Positions 9,334-17,684 of a stretch of 64,000 bases of DNA are shown piece by piece. Origin of the DNA: Pseudahrensia aquimaris (GTDB lineage Bacteria > Pseudomonadota > Alphaproteobacteria > Rhizobiales > Rhizobiaceae). Every line of letters starts with the position of its first letter. Within the stretch, counting starts at the first letter, position 1. The position numbers and the translations under genes were made by a program. The notes beneath the pieces were generated by a model. It was not told the DNA's origin, made no database searches, and was given only the letters and a program-made list of their open reading frames with translations. The stretch is from NCBI RefSeq assembly GCF_042676045.1, contig NZ_JBHTJV010000002.1:434001-498000 (forward strand). The letters are read 5' to 3'.

Positions 9334-9507
9334 TTAGCTCGCGCCGGAACGCAGCCGCTCAATCTGATCTTTTAGATAGAGCTTTTTTCGTTTTACCTCT
9401 TTGAGCGATATTGCGTCAGTGGAAGGTGATTGCGTGAGTTCGGACAATTGGTCCTCGAGAGCTTGGTGCTTCTGTTCGAGGGATTCAATGTGCGTATCAA
9501 GCGCCAT
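9334..9507 (-). CDS. YdcH-like DUF465 protein (first copy)
   Basis: A 57-residue protein starting at ATG 9507 behind a good AAGGAAG ribosome binding site. It shows the DUF465 pattern: two antiparallel helices with HIESLEQKHQALEDQLSEL and LKEVKRKKLYLKDQIERL. DUF465/YdcH proteins are tiny helical hairpins found in many proteobacteria, function unknown. The upstream in-frame extension to 9612 has no support. A second DUF465 gene lies divergently about 155 bases away. Confidence 0.85.
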   Translation of the reverse strand: MALDTHIESLEQKHQALEDQLSELTQSPSTDAISLKEVKRKKLYLKDQIERLRSGAS

Positions 9508-9661
9508 GTTGGCTTCCTTTCTTAGAGGTGACGGACTCAACATTTGAATCGTCCCACAAATCTTCTTTGGTGTCGAGAAAATCACGCTCTGGCTGTTTGT
9601 TGCTGCGGACAAGCGTGTATAAAGCGGCTTGATTTTAGGCGAATGCGTTTGAAGGTGTGCG

Positions 9662-9868
9662 ATGCAGGACGATCATGAACAGATCGAATTGAAGATGCGT
9701 CTTGCCCGGCTCAAGATAGATCATGACGACCTTCACGCCGCCATTGATGCGATGACAGCGCAAGGCAGCGACCCATTGCGCATTCAGCGGCTGAAGAAGA
9801 AGAAGCTGGAAATTAAAGACCGTATCGCCCAAACAGCCTCACGTATTTTACCGGATATCATCGCATGA
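9662..9868 (+). CDS. YdcH-like DUF465 protein (second copy)
   Basis: A 68-residue DUF465 protein: an N-terminal helix (EQIELKMRLARLKIDHDDLHAAIDAM), a turn with GSDPLRIQRL and a basic helix KKKKLEIKDRIAQ. The pairing of two divergent DUF465 genes just upstream of purE is a common rhizobial arrangement. Its stop overlaps the purE start by four bases (ATGA), so it is translated from the same transcript as purE-purK. Function unknown. Confidence 0.87.
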   Translation: MQDDHEQIELKMRLARLKIDHDDLHAAIDAMTAQGSDPLRIQRLKKKKLEIKDRIAQTASRILPDIIA

Positions 9869-10359
9869 CCGACAAACAAAAAGCTGATGTAGCCGTGGTG
9901 ATGGGCAGTCAAAGCGATTGGGAAACAATGCGCCACGGCGTGGAGATACTTGAGGAACTCGAGGTTTCCTACGTGGCTAAAATTGTCTCCGCACACCGCA
10001 CGCCAGACCGTTTGACGGTCTTTGCCAAGGGTGCGCGCGATGCGGGCCACAGGGTTATCATCGCAGGCGCAGGTGGTGCTGCACATCTGCCTGGCATGAT
10101 AGCGGCCATGACGCCGCTTCCCGTATTCGGCGTGCCGGTGCAGTCGGCTGCATTGTCCGGTCAGGATTCGTTGCTGTCGATTGTTCAAATGCCCGCCGGA
10201 ATTCCTGTTGGTACATTGGCCATTGGCAAAGCAGGTGCAAAAAATGCGGCGCTTTTGGCGGCTGCCGTCTTGGCGCTTAACGATGATGATTTGGCAGCGC
10301 GGCTGGATGCCTGGCGCGCGGCGCAGAGCGATTCTGTCGCTGAAACGCCGATGGATTAA
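9865..10359 (+). CDS. purE: N5-carboxyaminoimidazole ribonucleotide mutase
   Basis: A 164-residue class I PurE. It moves the carboxyl group of N5-CAIR to C4, giving CAIR in purine synthesis. The diagnostic motifs are MGSQSDWETM (12-21), SAHRTPDR (with the catalytic His) and GAGGAAHLPGMIAAMT. The start ATG overlaps the stop of the DUF465 gene by four bases, and purK follows after two bases, giving one translationally coupled operon. Confidence 0.96.
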   Translation: MTDKQKADVAVVMGSQSDWETMRHGVEILEELEVSYVAKIVSAHRTPDRLTVFAKGARDAGHRVIIAGAGGAAHLPGMIAAMTPLPVFGVPVQSAALSGQDSLLSIVQMPAGIPVGTLAIGKAGAKNAALLAAAVLALNDDDLAARLDAWRAAQSDSVAETPMD

Positions 10360-10361
10360 TT

Positions 10362-11438
10362 GTGACGGCTTCCTCGAACAAACCTTTACCGCCGAATTCA
10401 ACGATTGGAATTATCGGTGGTGGGCAACTGGGCCGAATGCTGGCGAGCGCTGCCGCTCGGTTGGGCTTCAAGAGCATCGTTCTGGAACCGGGCCACGAGC
10501 CGCCAGCAGCTCAGGTATGCAACCGCCATATCGAGGCGGCTTATGATGATCCGGCAGCTTTGGACGAGCTCGTTGCAGCTTGCGACGTGGTCACTTACGA
10601 ATTTGAAAACGTGCCGATGGCAGCCGCGCGGATTGTTGAAGACGCAAAGCCGCTCTATCCGCCGGCCGGGGCGTTGGAGGTTTCGCAGGACCGTTTGATG
10701 GAAAAGCGCAGTCTTCGGGAAGCTGGAATTGCGGTTGCAGATTTCATCGCTGTTGATGAGTTTGACGGTCTAAAAAGTGCGCTGCTTGAATTCGGCGGTG
10801 GCGTTTTGAAGACGCGGCGGTTTGGATATGACGGGAAGGGGCAGAAGGTTTTTCAAAGCGCTGACCTGCCTGATGACTTCGATCTTGGCGGTTTGGGGCA
10901 AGGCCCCTTTATTCTTGAGCGTTTGATCGATTTTGATAGCGAGTTTTCGGTCATCGCAGCGCGGGCTGTGGATGGTACGATTGCGGCTTATGAGCCATCA
11001 ATGAATGTTCACGAAGACGGTATATTGCGCACATCAACTGTGCCTTCAGGTTTGGCGCTGGGTGTTGTGGAAGAAGCGCGGTCTGTCTCAGCGCAGTTAT
11101 TGGAAGCGTTGGATTATGTTGGCGTGGTTGGTGTGGAGTTTTTTTGCACGGGCGAGGAAATTCTCGTCAACGAGTTCGCTCCACGCGTGCACAATTCCGG
11201 CCATTGGACCCGCGAAGCCTGTGTAACCGGCCAATTCGAGCAGCACATCCGCGCTATCACCGGCCACAAGCTCGGCAGTGTGGCGCGACACAGCGATTGT
11301 GAAATGATCAATCTTATCGGGTCACAAGCCGATGATGTGGCCCGTTATCTGGACGATCCACACGCGCTTTTGACGCTGTATGGCAAAGCTGAAAGCCGGG
11401 CCGGTCGAAAAATGGGGCATGTCACGCGGCTTCGCTAA
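10362..11438 (+). CDS. purK: N5-carboxyaminoimidazole ribonucleotide synthase
   Basis: A 358-residue ATP-grasp enzyme that makes N5-CAIR from AIR, ATP and bicarbonate, the substrate of PurE. The N-terminus has a nucleotide-binding-like TIGIIGGGQLGRMLA. The ATP-grasp region includes VLKTRRFGYDGKGQ and ILERLIDFDSEFSVI, and the end has NEFAPRVHNSGHWT. The start is GTG 10362, two bases after purE; this start matches the family length. A weak inverted repeat (11454-11460 with 11486-11492) lies after the gene but has a long loop, so it is not called a terminator. Confidence 0.95.
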   Translation: MTASSNKPLPPNSTIGIIGGGQLGRMLASAAARLGFKSIVLEPGHEPPAAQVCNRHIEAAYDDPAALDELVAACDVVTYEFENVPMAAARIVEDAKPLYPPAGALEVSQDRLMEKRSLREAGIAVADFIAVDEFDGLKSALLEFGGGVLKTRRFGYDGKGQKVFQSADLPDDFDLGGLGQGPFILERLIDFDSEFSVIAARAVDGTIAAYEPSMNVHEDGILRTSTVPSGLALGVVEEARSVSAQLLEALDYVGVVGVEFFCTGEEILVNEFAPRVHNSGHWTREACVTGQFEQHIRAITGHKLGSVARHSDCEMINLIGSQADDVARYLDDPHALLTLYGKAESRAGRKMGHVTRLR

Positions 11439-11645
11439 AATGGCTTGTCTTTTGCGGCTTCCCTTTGGTGATTGTGGACTGGACAAAGCCGCTATTTTGG
11501 CCTAGCAAACCACATCGGCACTCTCTTGAGTGCGCGAGACCGGCGTCTTTTGCCTTTCGTTGGCTGCCTCTGCGCAACCACCCACTTGGTCAAGACGTTG
11601 TTTCCTCGTAATAAAATTGAACACTGGAAGAAACGGATATAGCCC

Positions 11646-11870
11646 GTGCAAGTCGTCGTACGTGACAACAATGTTGATCAAGCCCTGCGCGCCCTGAAGA
11701 AAAAACTTCAGCGCGAAGGCGTTTTCCGCGAAATGAAACTGCGGAATTTTCATGAGAAACCCTCTGAAAAGCGTGCCCGTGAAAAGGCTGAAGCCGTTCG
11801 TCGCGCCCGCAAGCTGGCACGCAAGCGCGCGCAGCGTGAAGGCCTCATTCCAGGCAAAGCCCCGCGCTAA
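11646..11870 (+). CDS. rpsU: 30S ribosomal protein S21
   Basis: A 74-residue S21, starting at GTG 11646 with the highly conserved QVVVRDNNVDQALRALKKK. The C-terminal part is very basic (KRAREKAEAVRRARKLARKR). S21 sits near the anti-Shine-Dalgarno end of 16S rRNA and helps initiation. The gene is monocistronic here: it has about 200 bases of upstream region and a strong stem-loop terminator at 11933-11970. Confidence 0.96.
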   Translation: MQVVVRDNNVDQALRALKKKLQREGVFREMKLRNFHEKPSEKRAREKAEAVRRARKLARKRAQREGLIPGKAPR

Positions 11871-11932
11871 CGTACTGCGTTTGATGCTGCAGCAACCGCC
11901 GCTGTTTTGCCAGAATTGCTATAGATAAGGTT

Positions 11933-11970
11933 CAGGGGTGGCCGACGCGTTCGGGTGCCCCTGTTTCGTA
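11933..11970 (+). terminator. Rho-independent-type terminator of rpsU
   Basis: A GC-rich hairpin with arms CAGGGGTGGCCGA and TTCGGGTGCCCCTG around a CGCG loop, containing one mismatch and wobble pairs, followed by a short T-rich run (TTTCGTATTGTT). It lies about 60 bases after the rpsU stop and faces the same way. Confidence 0.7.
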
Positions 11971-12092
11971 TTGTTGAGCGCCAGCATTGAACACGTTTGC
12001 CCTTTGCCCTGCCGCTTGTGTGATGATACGACACCGATGAATTGCACAGTCGGTTTTGGGGATCGGCGCAGCTTTTAGGAAACCGGCCTTTC

Positions 12093-12932
12093 ATGGGTGC
12101 CAAGCACTTTCCAGCATTTACCCGACCGCTTCACGGCGCGATAGTTTGCGTTTTGGTTCTGTCACTTGCCGGTTGCGTGACGCAGTCGGTTGCTCCGACA
12201 TTCGAAATTGAGAAAGAGCAGGGCTCCGACGCCAACATTTCTTCGTTGACGCAGGTTGTTCGGCAAAACCCCAATGATCCCATTGCTTATAATGTGCGTG
12301 GTTCGGCTTATGGCCGTGCTGGCAAGCTTGATTTGGCTCTGGCTGATTTCAACAAGGCTGTGACGCTCAATCGGCAATATTATCAGGCCTATTCCAACCG
12401 GGCGCTGATCTACAGCAAGAAAGGCCGTTTTGACCTGGCCGCGCGGGATTACAATGCGGCTCTGTCGATCAATGGGAACTATGACGAGGCGTATATAGGA
12501 CGAGGCGAGGTATACATGGCTGCGAACCAAACCGAGTCCGCATTCCGTGATTTCTCTCGTGCCATCCAGTTGGATACGACCAATCCACGCGCATACCATC
12601 AACGGGGTTTGATTTTTCAACGCCAGCGTCAGCACGATCAAGCGATTGAAGACTTTTCAAAGGCAATTTCACTCGCGGATCAGCAGCCAGAGCCCTACAA
12701 CGCTCGCGGGCTTTCGTATTTAGCTTTGGGGTCAGAGCAAAACGCGCTTGATGATGTGAACACCGCACTGAAAATCGATTCGCGCTATGCGGAGGCATGG
12801 GTGAACCAGGCCGTTATCTATGAGGCACGAGGCGACAAGAAACGTGCCTTCAAGAGCTATTCGCGTGCGGCTTCGCTCGACCGCAACTACCGCCCGGCAC
12901 GGGACGGTATGGAGCGCACGCGCGGATCATAA
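12093..12932 (+). CDS. TPR-repeat lipoprotein (NlpI-like)
   Basis: From ATG 12093 the protein has 279 residues, a hydrophobic leader and a clear lipobox LAGC (VLVLSLAGCVTQ). The mature part consists of about six TPR units, such as PIAYNVRGSAYGRAGKLDLAL, AYSNRALIYSKKGRFDLA and EAWVNQAVIYEARGDKKRA. TPR lipoproteins of this type scaffold envelope complexes; E. coli NlpI recruits endopeptidases and proteases. The in-frame ATG at 12042 would put 17 extra residues before the signal peptide and is rejected. No operon partner is evident. Confidence 0.88.
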   Translation: MGAKHFPAFTRPLHGAIVCVLVLSLAGCVTQSVAPTFEIEKEQGSDANISSLTQVVRQNPNDPIAYNVRGSAYGRAGKLDLALADFNKAVTLNRQYYQAYSNRALIYSKKGRFDLAARDYNAALSINGNYDEAYIGRGEVYMAANQTESAFRDFSRAIQLDTTNPRAYHQRGLIFQRQRQHDQAIEDFSKAISLADQQPEPYNARGLSYLALGSEQNALDDVNTALKIDSRYAEAWVNQAVIYEARGDKKRAFKSYSRAASLDRNYRPARDGMERTRGS

Positions 12933-12999
12933 AAGCGCTTCTCACAAATTTTGTAGTATCATTATTCGGGCCGACAAACTGGCCGTGCAGGCGCGTAGC

Positions 13000-13224
13000 T
13001 TACGCCAGTACCTTTGATGCAATCATCAGCAAGATAAAAATCAGTGTTCCGCCGACGAAGCCAGCGCCCATGAAGAAGCCTGCGGCCATTGCGATGAGCA
13101 AGGCGACATTGAAAATGATGCCCCACTTAACCAGCGACATGAACATTGAATATGTCGCTTCGTGCTCCGGGTAGTCCATCGGAGCGCCGTTTTGGTCGCC
13201 TAAGTCGTAACTTTGATCTGCCAT
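13000..13224 (-). CDS. aa3-type cytochrome c oxidase subunit IV
   Basis: A 74-residue protein from ATG 13224 (a start three codons earlier at 13233 is possible). It has a hydrophilic N-terminus with MDYPEHEATYSMFMSLVKWG, the hallmark of the bacterial aa3 subunit IV family, and two hydrophobic segments in the C-terminal half. This small subunit associates with the cytochrome c oxidase core in alphaproteobacteria and is not essential for catalysis. The other oxidase genes are not in the window. Confidence 0.88.
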   Translation of the reverse strand: MADQSYDLGDQNGAPMDYPEHEATYSMFMSLVKWGIIFNVALLIAMAAGFFMGAGFVGGTLIFILLMIASKVLA

Positions 13225-13382
13225 AATACTCATGTTGCTAACGTGTCAGCTTGACGCAGTGTCATTGGAATACAACAGCCTGTGCGGGCAGTGCAAGTTA
13301 ATTACGCAGCTCAAACGTCATATTCCTGTCGATGAGTGGGTAGCTTGCCTGGATGGTGTCCAAAGCGTTGAAATCTGCTGTG

Positions 13383-13808
13383 TCAGGCGCGGACGAGTTC
13401 GGCGACGCTGCCGGAATCTGTGGTGCACGTCATGTTGTTGGCGTCTGCGCGAACGCAATTTGCGGTGACGTTGCGCTTGTTGGCTTCGCTGTAATATTTG
13501 ATCGTCGCACCGTTGGGTGTTGCCGTGTAGCTGCCAAGGGCCAGAGTGTTCTTGCCGTCTGCTGAATAGGCGCCAAACTTCCCTTTGCGGAATTCGTTGT
13601 AATAAACCTGACGGGCGGATGCATCTTTAGGCACCCATTTGCCCTCAATCGTCGGCGCGGGTGCGGGTGCTGTCGGTTGCGGTTTCGGTGAAGGCGCAAT
13701 GGCAACGACGGGAGAATTGTTGCTGCGTGACTGACAGCCAGCGAGAAACGCTGCGGCTGCGAGGGTTGTGATCAGTGCCGTCGACTTGGATTTGGCAAAA
13801 AGGGTCAT
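13383..13808 (-). CDS. Omp10-like outer-membrane lipoprotein
   Basis: A 141-residue lipoprotein with a leader and lipobox LAGC (Cys25), a proline-rich linker (PSPKPQPTAPAPAP), and a C-terminal domain with the pattern GKWVPKD, FRKGKFGAY, LALGSYT, IKYYSE, NCVRAD and CTTDSGSVAEL. The domain pattern (EGxW, GxF, xGxY, NC, C-T-x-x-G-S) resembles Brucella Omp10, a small outer-membrane lipoprotein important for envelope properties and virulence. The two conserved cysteines of the domain probably pair. It lies just after pepF on the same strand, with 94 bases between. Confidence 0.75.
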   Translation of the reverse strand: MTLFAKSKSTALITTLAAAAFLAGCQSRSNNSPVVAIAPSPKPQPTAPAPAPTIEGKWVPKDASARQVYYNEFRKGKFGAYSADGKNTLALGSYTATPNGATIKYYSEANKRNVTANCVRADANNMTCTTDSGSVAELVRA

Positions 13809-13902
13809 GGTCTTGGTGTTTTCCGAAATTCAGTAGTGTGCCGCGGCGATACATACCGCCATTTGCTGCCTGTTATGCCACAGGAAGTTTGATTTTGCGA
13901 GA

Positions 13903-15762
13903 TCAGGATTGCGCGGCGTCCGCTTCTTCCAATTCGTCGATCAAGCCTTCGATCACGGCCAAGCCTTTGCTCCAGAACGTTGGATCGCTGGCGTCCAGAC
14001 CGAAAGGCGCGAGCAGTTCGCTGTGGTGCTTTGTGCCGCCGGCGCGAAGCATGTCGAAGTATTTTTGCTGAAAGCCTTCTTCGCTGTTTTGGTAGACGGC
14101 GTAGAGAGAGTTCACCAAGCAATCGCCAAAGGCATAGGCATAAACGTAGAACGGTGAATGGATGAAGTGGGGAATATAGGTCCAGAATGTTTCGTAACCG
14201 GGGCCAAATTTGACTGCTGGTCCGAGGCTTTCGGCCTGCACGGACATCCACAATTCGTTGATCTGGTCTGACGTCAATTCGCCGTTGCGGCGCTCTTCGT
14301 GGACCTTGCGTTCGAACATGTAAAACGCGATTTGGCGCACGACCGTGTTTATCATGTCCTCCACTTTGGCGGCGAGCATTGTCTTGCGCTCTTGCGGTGT
14401 TTTGGCTGCATCGAGCAAGGAACGGAAAGTCAGCATCTCGCCAAAGACGCTTGCAGTTTCAGCCAAAGTCAGCGGGGTGGAGGCCATCAATGCCCCTTGC
14501 TCGGCGGCCAAGACTTGGTGGACGCCGTGGCCGAGTTCGTGGGCCAATGTCATCACATCACGCGGTTTGCCCTGATAGTTTAGCAAGACGTAGGGGTGTG
14601 CAGACGGCACCGTTGGGTGCGCAAACGCGCCCGGCGATTTGCCATGGCGCACGGGGGCGTCGATCCAGTTGTGATCGAAAAAGCGGGCAGCAATGTCGGC
14701 CATTTCCGGCGCAAAACCGCTATAGGCGTCCAGCACTGTTTTGCGGGCCTGGTCCCAACCGATGGAACGTTGTGAACCGGTGGGAAGTGGTGCGTTGCGG
14801 TCCCAGTGGTTCAATTGTTCCATGCCCAGCCATTTAGCTTTCATGGCGTAGTAGCGGTGAGATAGGCGCGGGAAGGCATCACGCACAGCGGTTACCAGCG
14901 CGTCCACCACTTCACGTTCAACACGGTTTGCCAGGTGACGGCTATCGGCCACATCTTCAAAGCCGCGCCACTGATCGCTGATCTGCTTATCCTTGGCGAG
15001 CGTGTTTGTAATGAGCGTGAAGAGACGCAGGTTCTCCTTGAAAGTGACAGCAAGCGCATCGGACGCTGCCTTGCGCAATTTTGGGTTTTTGTCTTGCAGC
15101 AGGTTGAGGGTCGGTTCGATCGCGATTTCGTCGCCATTCACTTTAAAGCGAAGGCTTGCCATCGTTTCGTCGAACAAGCGGTTGAACGCGCCGCGGCCAG
15201 TGGCCGATTTTTCCAAGAAAAGCTGCTCAATGCGGTCTTCAAGCTGGTGGGGCTTGTCTAACTGCAGGTCTTCAATCCACGGGCGGTAGTGGGCGAGTTG
15301 CTTGCTCTTCGCCATCGCTTGCTGGATCACGCCGGTGTCGATGCGGTTCAGTTCCAGCGGGAAGAAAAGCAAGTGCGAGCCGGCGGAAGTAAGACGTTCT
15401 TGCACGTCGCCGTAAAACTTCGCGCGGACAGGGTCTGATGAATCGCCGGCATAAATGAGCCCCGCATAAGAAATAACACGGCCCAGACGATCTTCCAGCT
15501 TTTCATAATCAATGATTGCATTTGCCAAGCCGTCTGGATGATCAGTGGCGAGTTCTTCAAGCCTGCCTTTGTAATTGGTCGAAAACACCTCGCAGTGCGG
15601 CACGGCGGAATCGAAGTCTTTCTTGAAGGCTTCCGATTCCATGCCAGGGTAGAGATCATCAAGATTCCATTCTGGCAGGTCGCCGAATTCGGATTTGGCT
15701 GCACCGGCTTTTGCTTTGGCTGCGGATTGGGGATCGTTGGTCGGACGCAAGATAAAAGTCAT
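13903..15762 (-). CDS. pepF: M3-family oligoendopeptidase F
   Basis: A 619-residue zinc metallopeptidase that degrades short peptides in the cytoplasm. The zinc motif HELGH is at about 408-412 (TLAHELGHGVHQVL) with the third ligand Glu in LAETASVFGEML. The N-terminal alpha-helical lobe and C-terminal YVYAYAFGDCLVNSLY fit the M3B family. I chose ATG 15762 because the longer frame to 16068 runs antisense into the response-regulator gene and shows no conservation. Divergent from that regulator with 168 bases between. Confidence 0.92.
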   Translation of the reverse strand: MTFILRPTNDPQSAAKAKAGAAKSEFGDLPEWNLDDLYPGMESEAFKKDFDSAVPHCEVFSTNYKGRLEELATDHPDGLANAIIDYEKLEDRLGRVISYAGLIYAGDSSDPVRAKFYGDVQERLTSAGSHLLFFPLELNRIDTGVIQQAMAKSKQLAHYRPWIEDLQLDKPHQLEDRIEQLFLEKSATGRGAFNRLFDETMASLRFKVNGDEIAIEPTLNLLQDKNPKLRKAASDALAVTFKENLRLFTLITNTLAKDKQISDQWRGFEDVADSRHLANRVEREVVDALVTAVRDAFPRLSHRYYAMKAKWLGMEQLNHWDRNAPLPTGSQRSIGWDQARKTVLDAYSGFAPEMADIAARFFDHNWIDAPVRHGKSPGAFAHPTVPSAHPYVLLNYQGKPRDVMTLAHELGHGVHQVLAAEQGALMASTPLTLAETASVFGEMLTFRSLLDAAKTPQERKTMLAAKVEDMINTVVRQIAFYMFERKVHEERRNGELTSDQINELWMSVQAESLGPAVKFGPGYETFWTYIPHFIHSPFYVYAYAFGDCLVNSLYAVYQNSEEGFQQKYFDMLRAGGTKHHSELLAPFGLDASDPTFWSKGLAVIEGLIDELEEADAAQS

Positions 15763-15930
15763 GGGCGTTGGGCGCGCTTTTTCTGGATGGAATCTTGTGG
15801 AGGCTTGCTCCCCTATAAAGCAGGAAATCGATTTGGGTAACCATTTGTTCACGCTGCTGCTTAAGGACGCTTTCAAGCAGTTGTGCCATTTTGGCATGGA
15901 AACGCGTGCCGGCTGTTTGTGGAGATTTAT

Positions 15931-17421
15931 ATGAGTGCGACGATTTTGGTGGTGGATGATGATCCTGTACAACGCCGTTTGTTGGAGGGCGTTTTGAACA
16001 AACTCGGCCACCGCGTCGTGCTGGCCGAAGATGGCGAGCTGGCTCTGGCTGTCTTGCGCGGCCAACAAGGAACGTCGATTGACTGTGTGGTGCTGGATCT
16101 CATCATGCCGGGCCTAGATGGCATGGGGGTGCTGGCCCAAATGCATGTCGACAGGCTGGCACAGCCGGTGATCGTGCAAACCGCACAGGGTAGTATAGAC
16201 ACCGCCGTTGCCGCTATGCGGGCTGGCGCCAGCGATTTTGTTGTTAAACCGGCCGCGCCAGAACGGCTGCGGGTTTCCATCCAGAATGCTTTGAAAATGG
16301 GCGCGATGGAGCAAGTCGTGAAGAAAGTGCAAAAGACCACGGCAGGAACATTCACTTTCGACGACATGATTGCTGAAAGCCCCGCAATGGAAAAAGTGGT
16401 GAGGCTGGGTCAACGGGCTGCTGCATCGAACATTCCGATTCTGATCGAAGGGGAATCTGGCGTCGGTAAGGAAGTGATAGCCAAAGCCATTCAGGGTTCC
16501 AGTGAGCGGGCAGGCAAACCGTTTGTCACGGTTAATTGCGGTGCGCTTCCGGAGAATTTGGCCGAAAGCATTTTATTCGGTCACGAGAAGGGCGCGTTTA
16601 CGGGCGCCGACAAGGCACACGCGGGCAAGTTCAAAGAAGCCGATGGCGGCACGTTGTTTCTTGATGAAGTCGGAGAATTGACGCTCGACCTTCAGGTGAA
16701 ACTGCTGCGAGCTATCCAGGAAGGTGAGATTGATCCCGTAGGCGGAAAACGTCCGGTTAAGGTGGATATCCGGCTCATTTCCGCGACCAATCGCGACATG
16801 ATCGAACAGGTCAAATCGGGCGCGTTCCGCGAAGATCTTTACTATCGGCTGAACGTCTTTCCAATCGCAATTCCGCCGCTGCGAGCGCGGAAAAGCGATA
16901 TTGCAGCTCTGGTTCGTCACTTCACGGCTCAGATTTGCTTGGAAGAGGGACGTAGAAATATTTCCGACATCCGCACAGATGCGCTTGCCATGCTGGAAAC
17001 GTATGATTGGCCGGGTAACATCCGACAGCTTGAGAACGCGATCTTTCGGGCCGTTGTTTTGTGTGATGGGACTGAGCTGACCATTGACGAATTTCCCCAG
17101 ATTGCTGCCGCAACTGGGACAGAGGCGAGCATCTATCCCTCTGCAGCTGTTTCCTTGGAGGGCAGCGGTGCTGAGAAACACCACGATCCAAATGATGGTG
17201 TAGCGGCGGGATACGGTCTTTTGCTTGATCAATCCGGCAGCCTTCGCAGCATTGATGATCTTGAAGCTGATATCATCCGTTTTGCCATCGAACACCACGA
17301 TGGCCGTATGGCGCAGGTGGCGCGTAGCCTTGGGATCGGAAGGTCCACTCTTTACCGTAAATTGAAGGAATACGGGCTTGATGGCGCGGAAACTGCTACA
17401 GATGCGTCTGACGCAGCGTAG
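15931..17421 (+). CDS. Sigma-54-dependent response regulator (NtrC class)
   Basis: A 496-residue activator from ATG 15931 behind GGAGATTT. It has a receiver domain (3-120) with phospho-acceptor Asp56 (VVLDLIMPGLDG) and Lys106; an AAA+ domain (about 145-390) with Walker A GESGVGKE (174-181), the sigma-54 contact loop GAFTGA (221-226) and Walker B TLFLDEVGEL (241-250); and a Fis-type HTH (about 450-485, MAQVARSLGIGRSTLYRKL). It should activate sigma-54 promoters after phosphorylation. No histidine kinase lies nearby, so it is an orphan. A possible sigma-54 promoter lies downstream at 17507-17523. Confidence 0.93.
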   Translation: MSATILVVDDDPVQRRLLEGVLNKLGHRVVLAEDGELALAVLRGQQGTSIDCVVLDLIMPGLDGMGVLAQMHVDRLAQPVIVQTAQGSIDTAVAAMRAGASDFVVKPAAPERLRVSIQNALKMGAMEQVVKKVQKTTAGTFTFDDMIAESPAMEKVVRLGQRAAASNIPILIEGESGVGKEVIAKAIQGSSERAGKPFVTVNCGALPENLAESILFGHEKGAFTGADKAHAGKFKEADGGTLFLDEVGELTLDLQVKLLRAIQEGEIDPVGGKRPVKVDIRLISATNRDMIEQVKSGAFREDLYYRLNVFPIAIPPLRARKSDIAALVRHFTAQICLEEGRRNISDIRTDALAMLETYDWPGNIRQLENAIFRAVVLCDGTELTIDEFPQIAAATGTEASIYPSAAVSLEGSGAEKHHDPNDGVAAGYGLLLDQSGSLRSIDDLEADIIRFAIEHHDGRMAQVARSLGIGRSTLYRKLKEYGLDGAETATDASDAA

Positions 17422-17684
17422 ATTTAGCAAAAGTGCATGTAAATCCAGTGGGTTTGGCACTGCAATGCTCTTTTGCAAAGCCGATGGAAACGCTATATTA
17501 ACCGTGTTGGCACCAAACTAGCCAATGCCCCGAAAGCACCGCATTTGCGGGGCACGCAATTGTCTGGCCCGGGCGGGTTCATGCAGAGCGCAAACCTTGC
17601 GCCTTTTGAACGCCAAAGAGCCGGTCGAAAACGAGTTCAGTTTCAGTGCCTGCGCCGCGCAGGAGAGAAGGCTTTCAGCAGCCC
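17422..17684. other. Intergenic region upstream of the DUF882 gene
   Basis: This 263-base gap contains a stable dyad at 17526-17554 (TGCCCCG ... CGGGGCA) without a T-run and the possible sigma-54 element at 17507-17523. No ORF or RNA gene was recognised. Confidence 0.4.

Noticed and set aside
11454..11492. Inverted repeat GCGGCTT ... AAGCCGC after purK as a terminator
   Set aside because: Only seven pairs with a 25-base loop and no good T-run.
16573..17478. Minus-strand ORF (301 codons) opposite the sigma-54 regulator
   Set aside because: Antisense to the AAA+ domain and Fis HTH; composition of a shadow frame.
17470..17500. TGGCACTGCAATGC just upstream as a sigma-54 promoter
   Set aside because: The GG to GC spacing is nine instead of ten bases, which sigma-54 does not tolerate.
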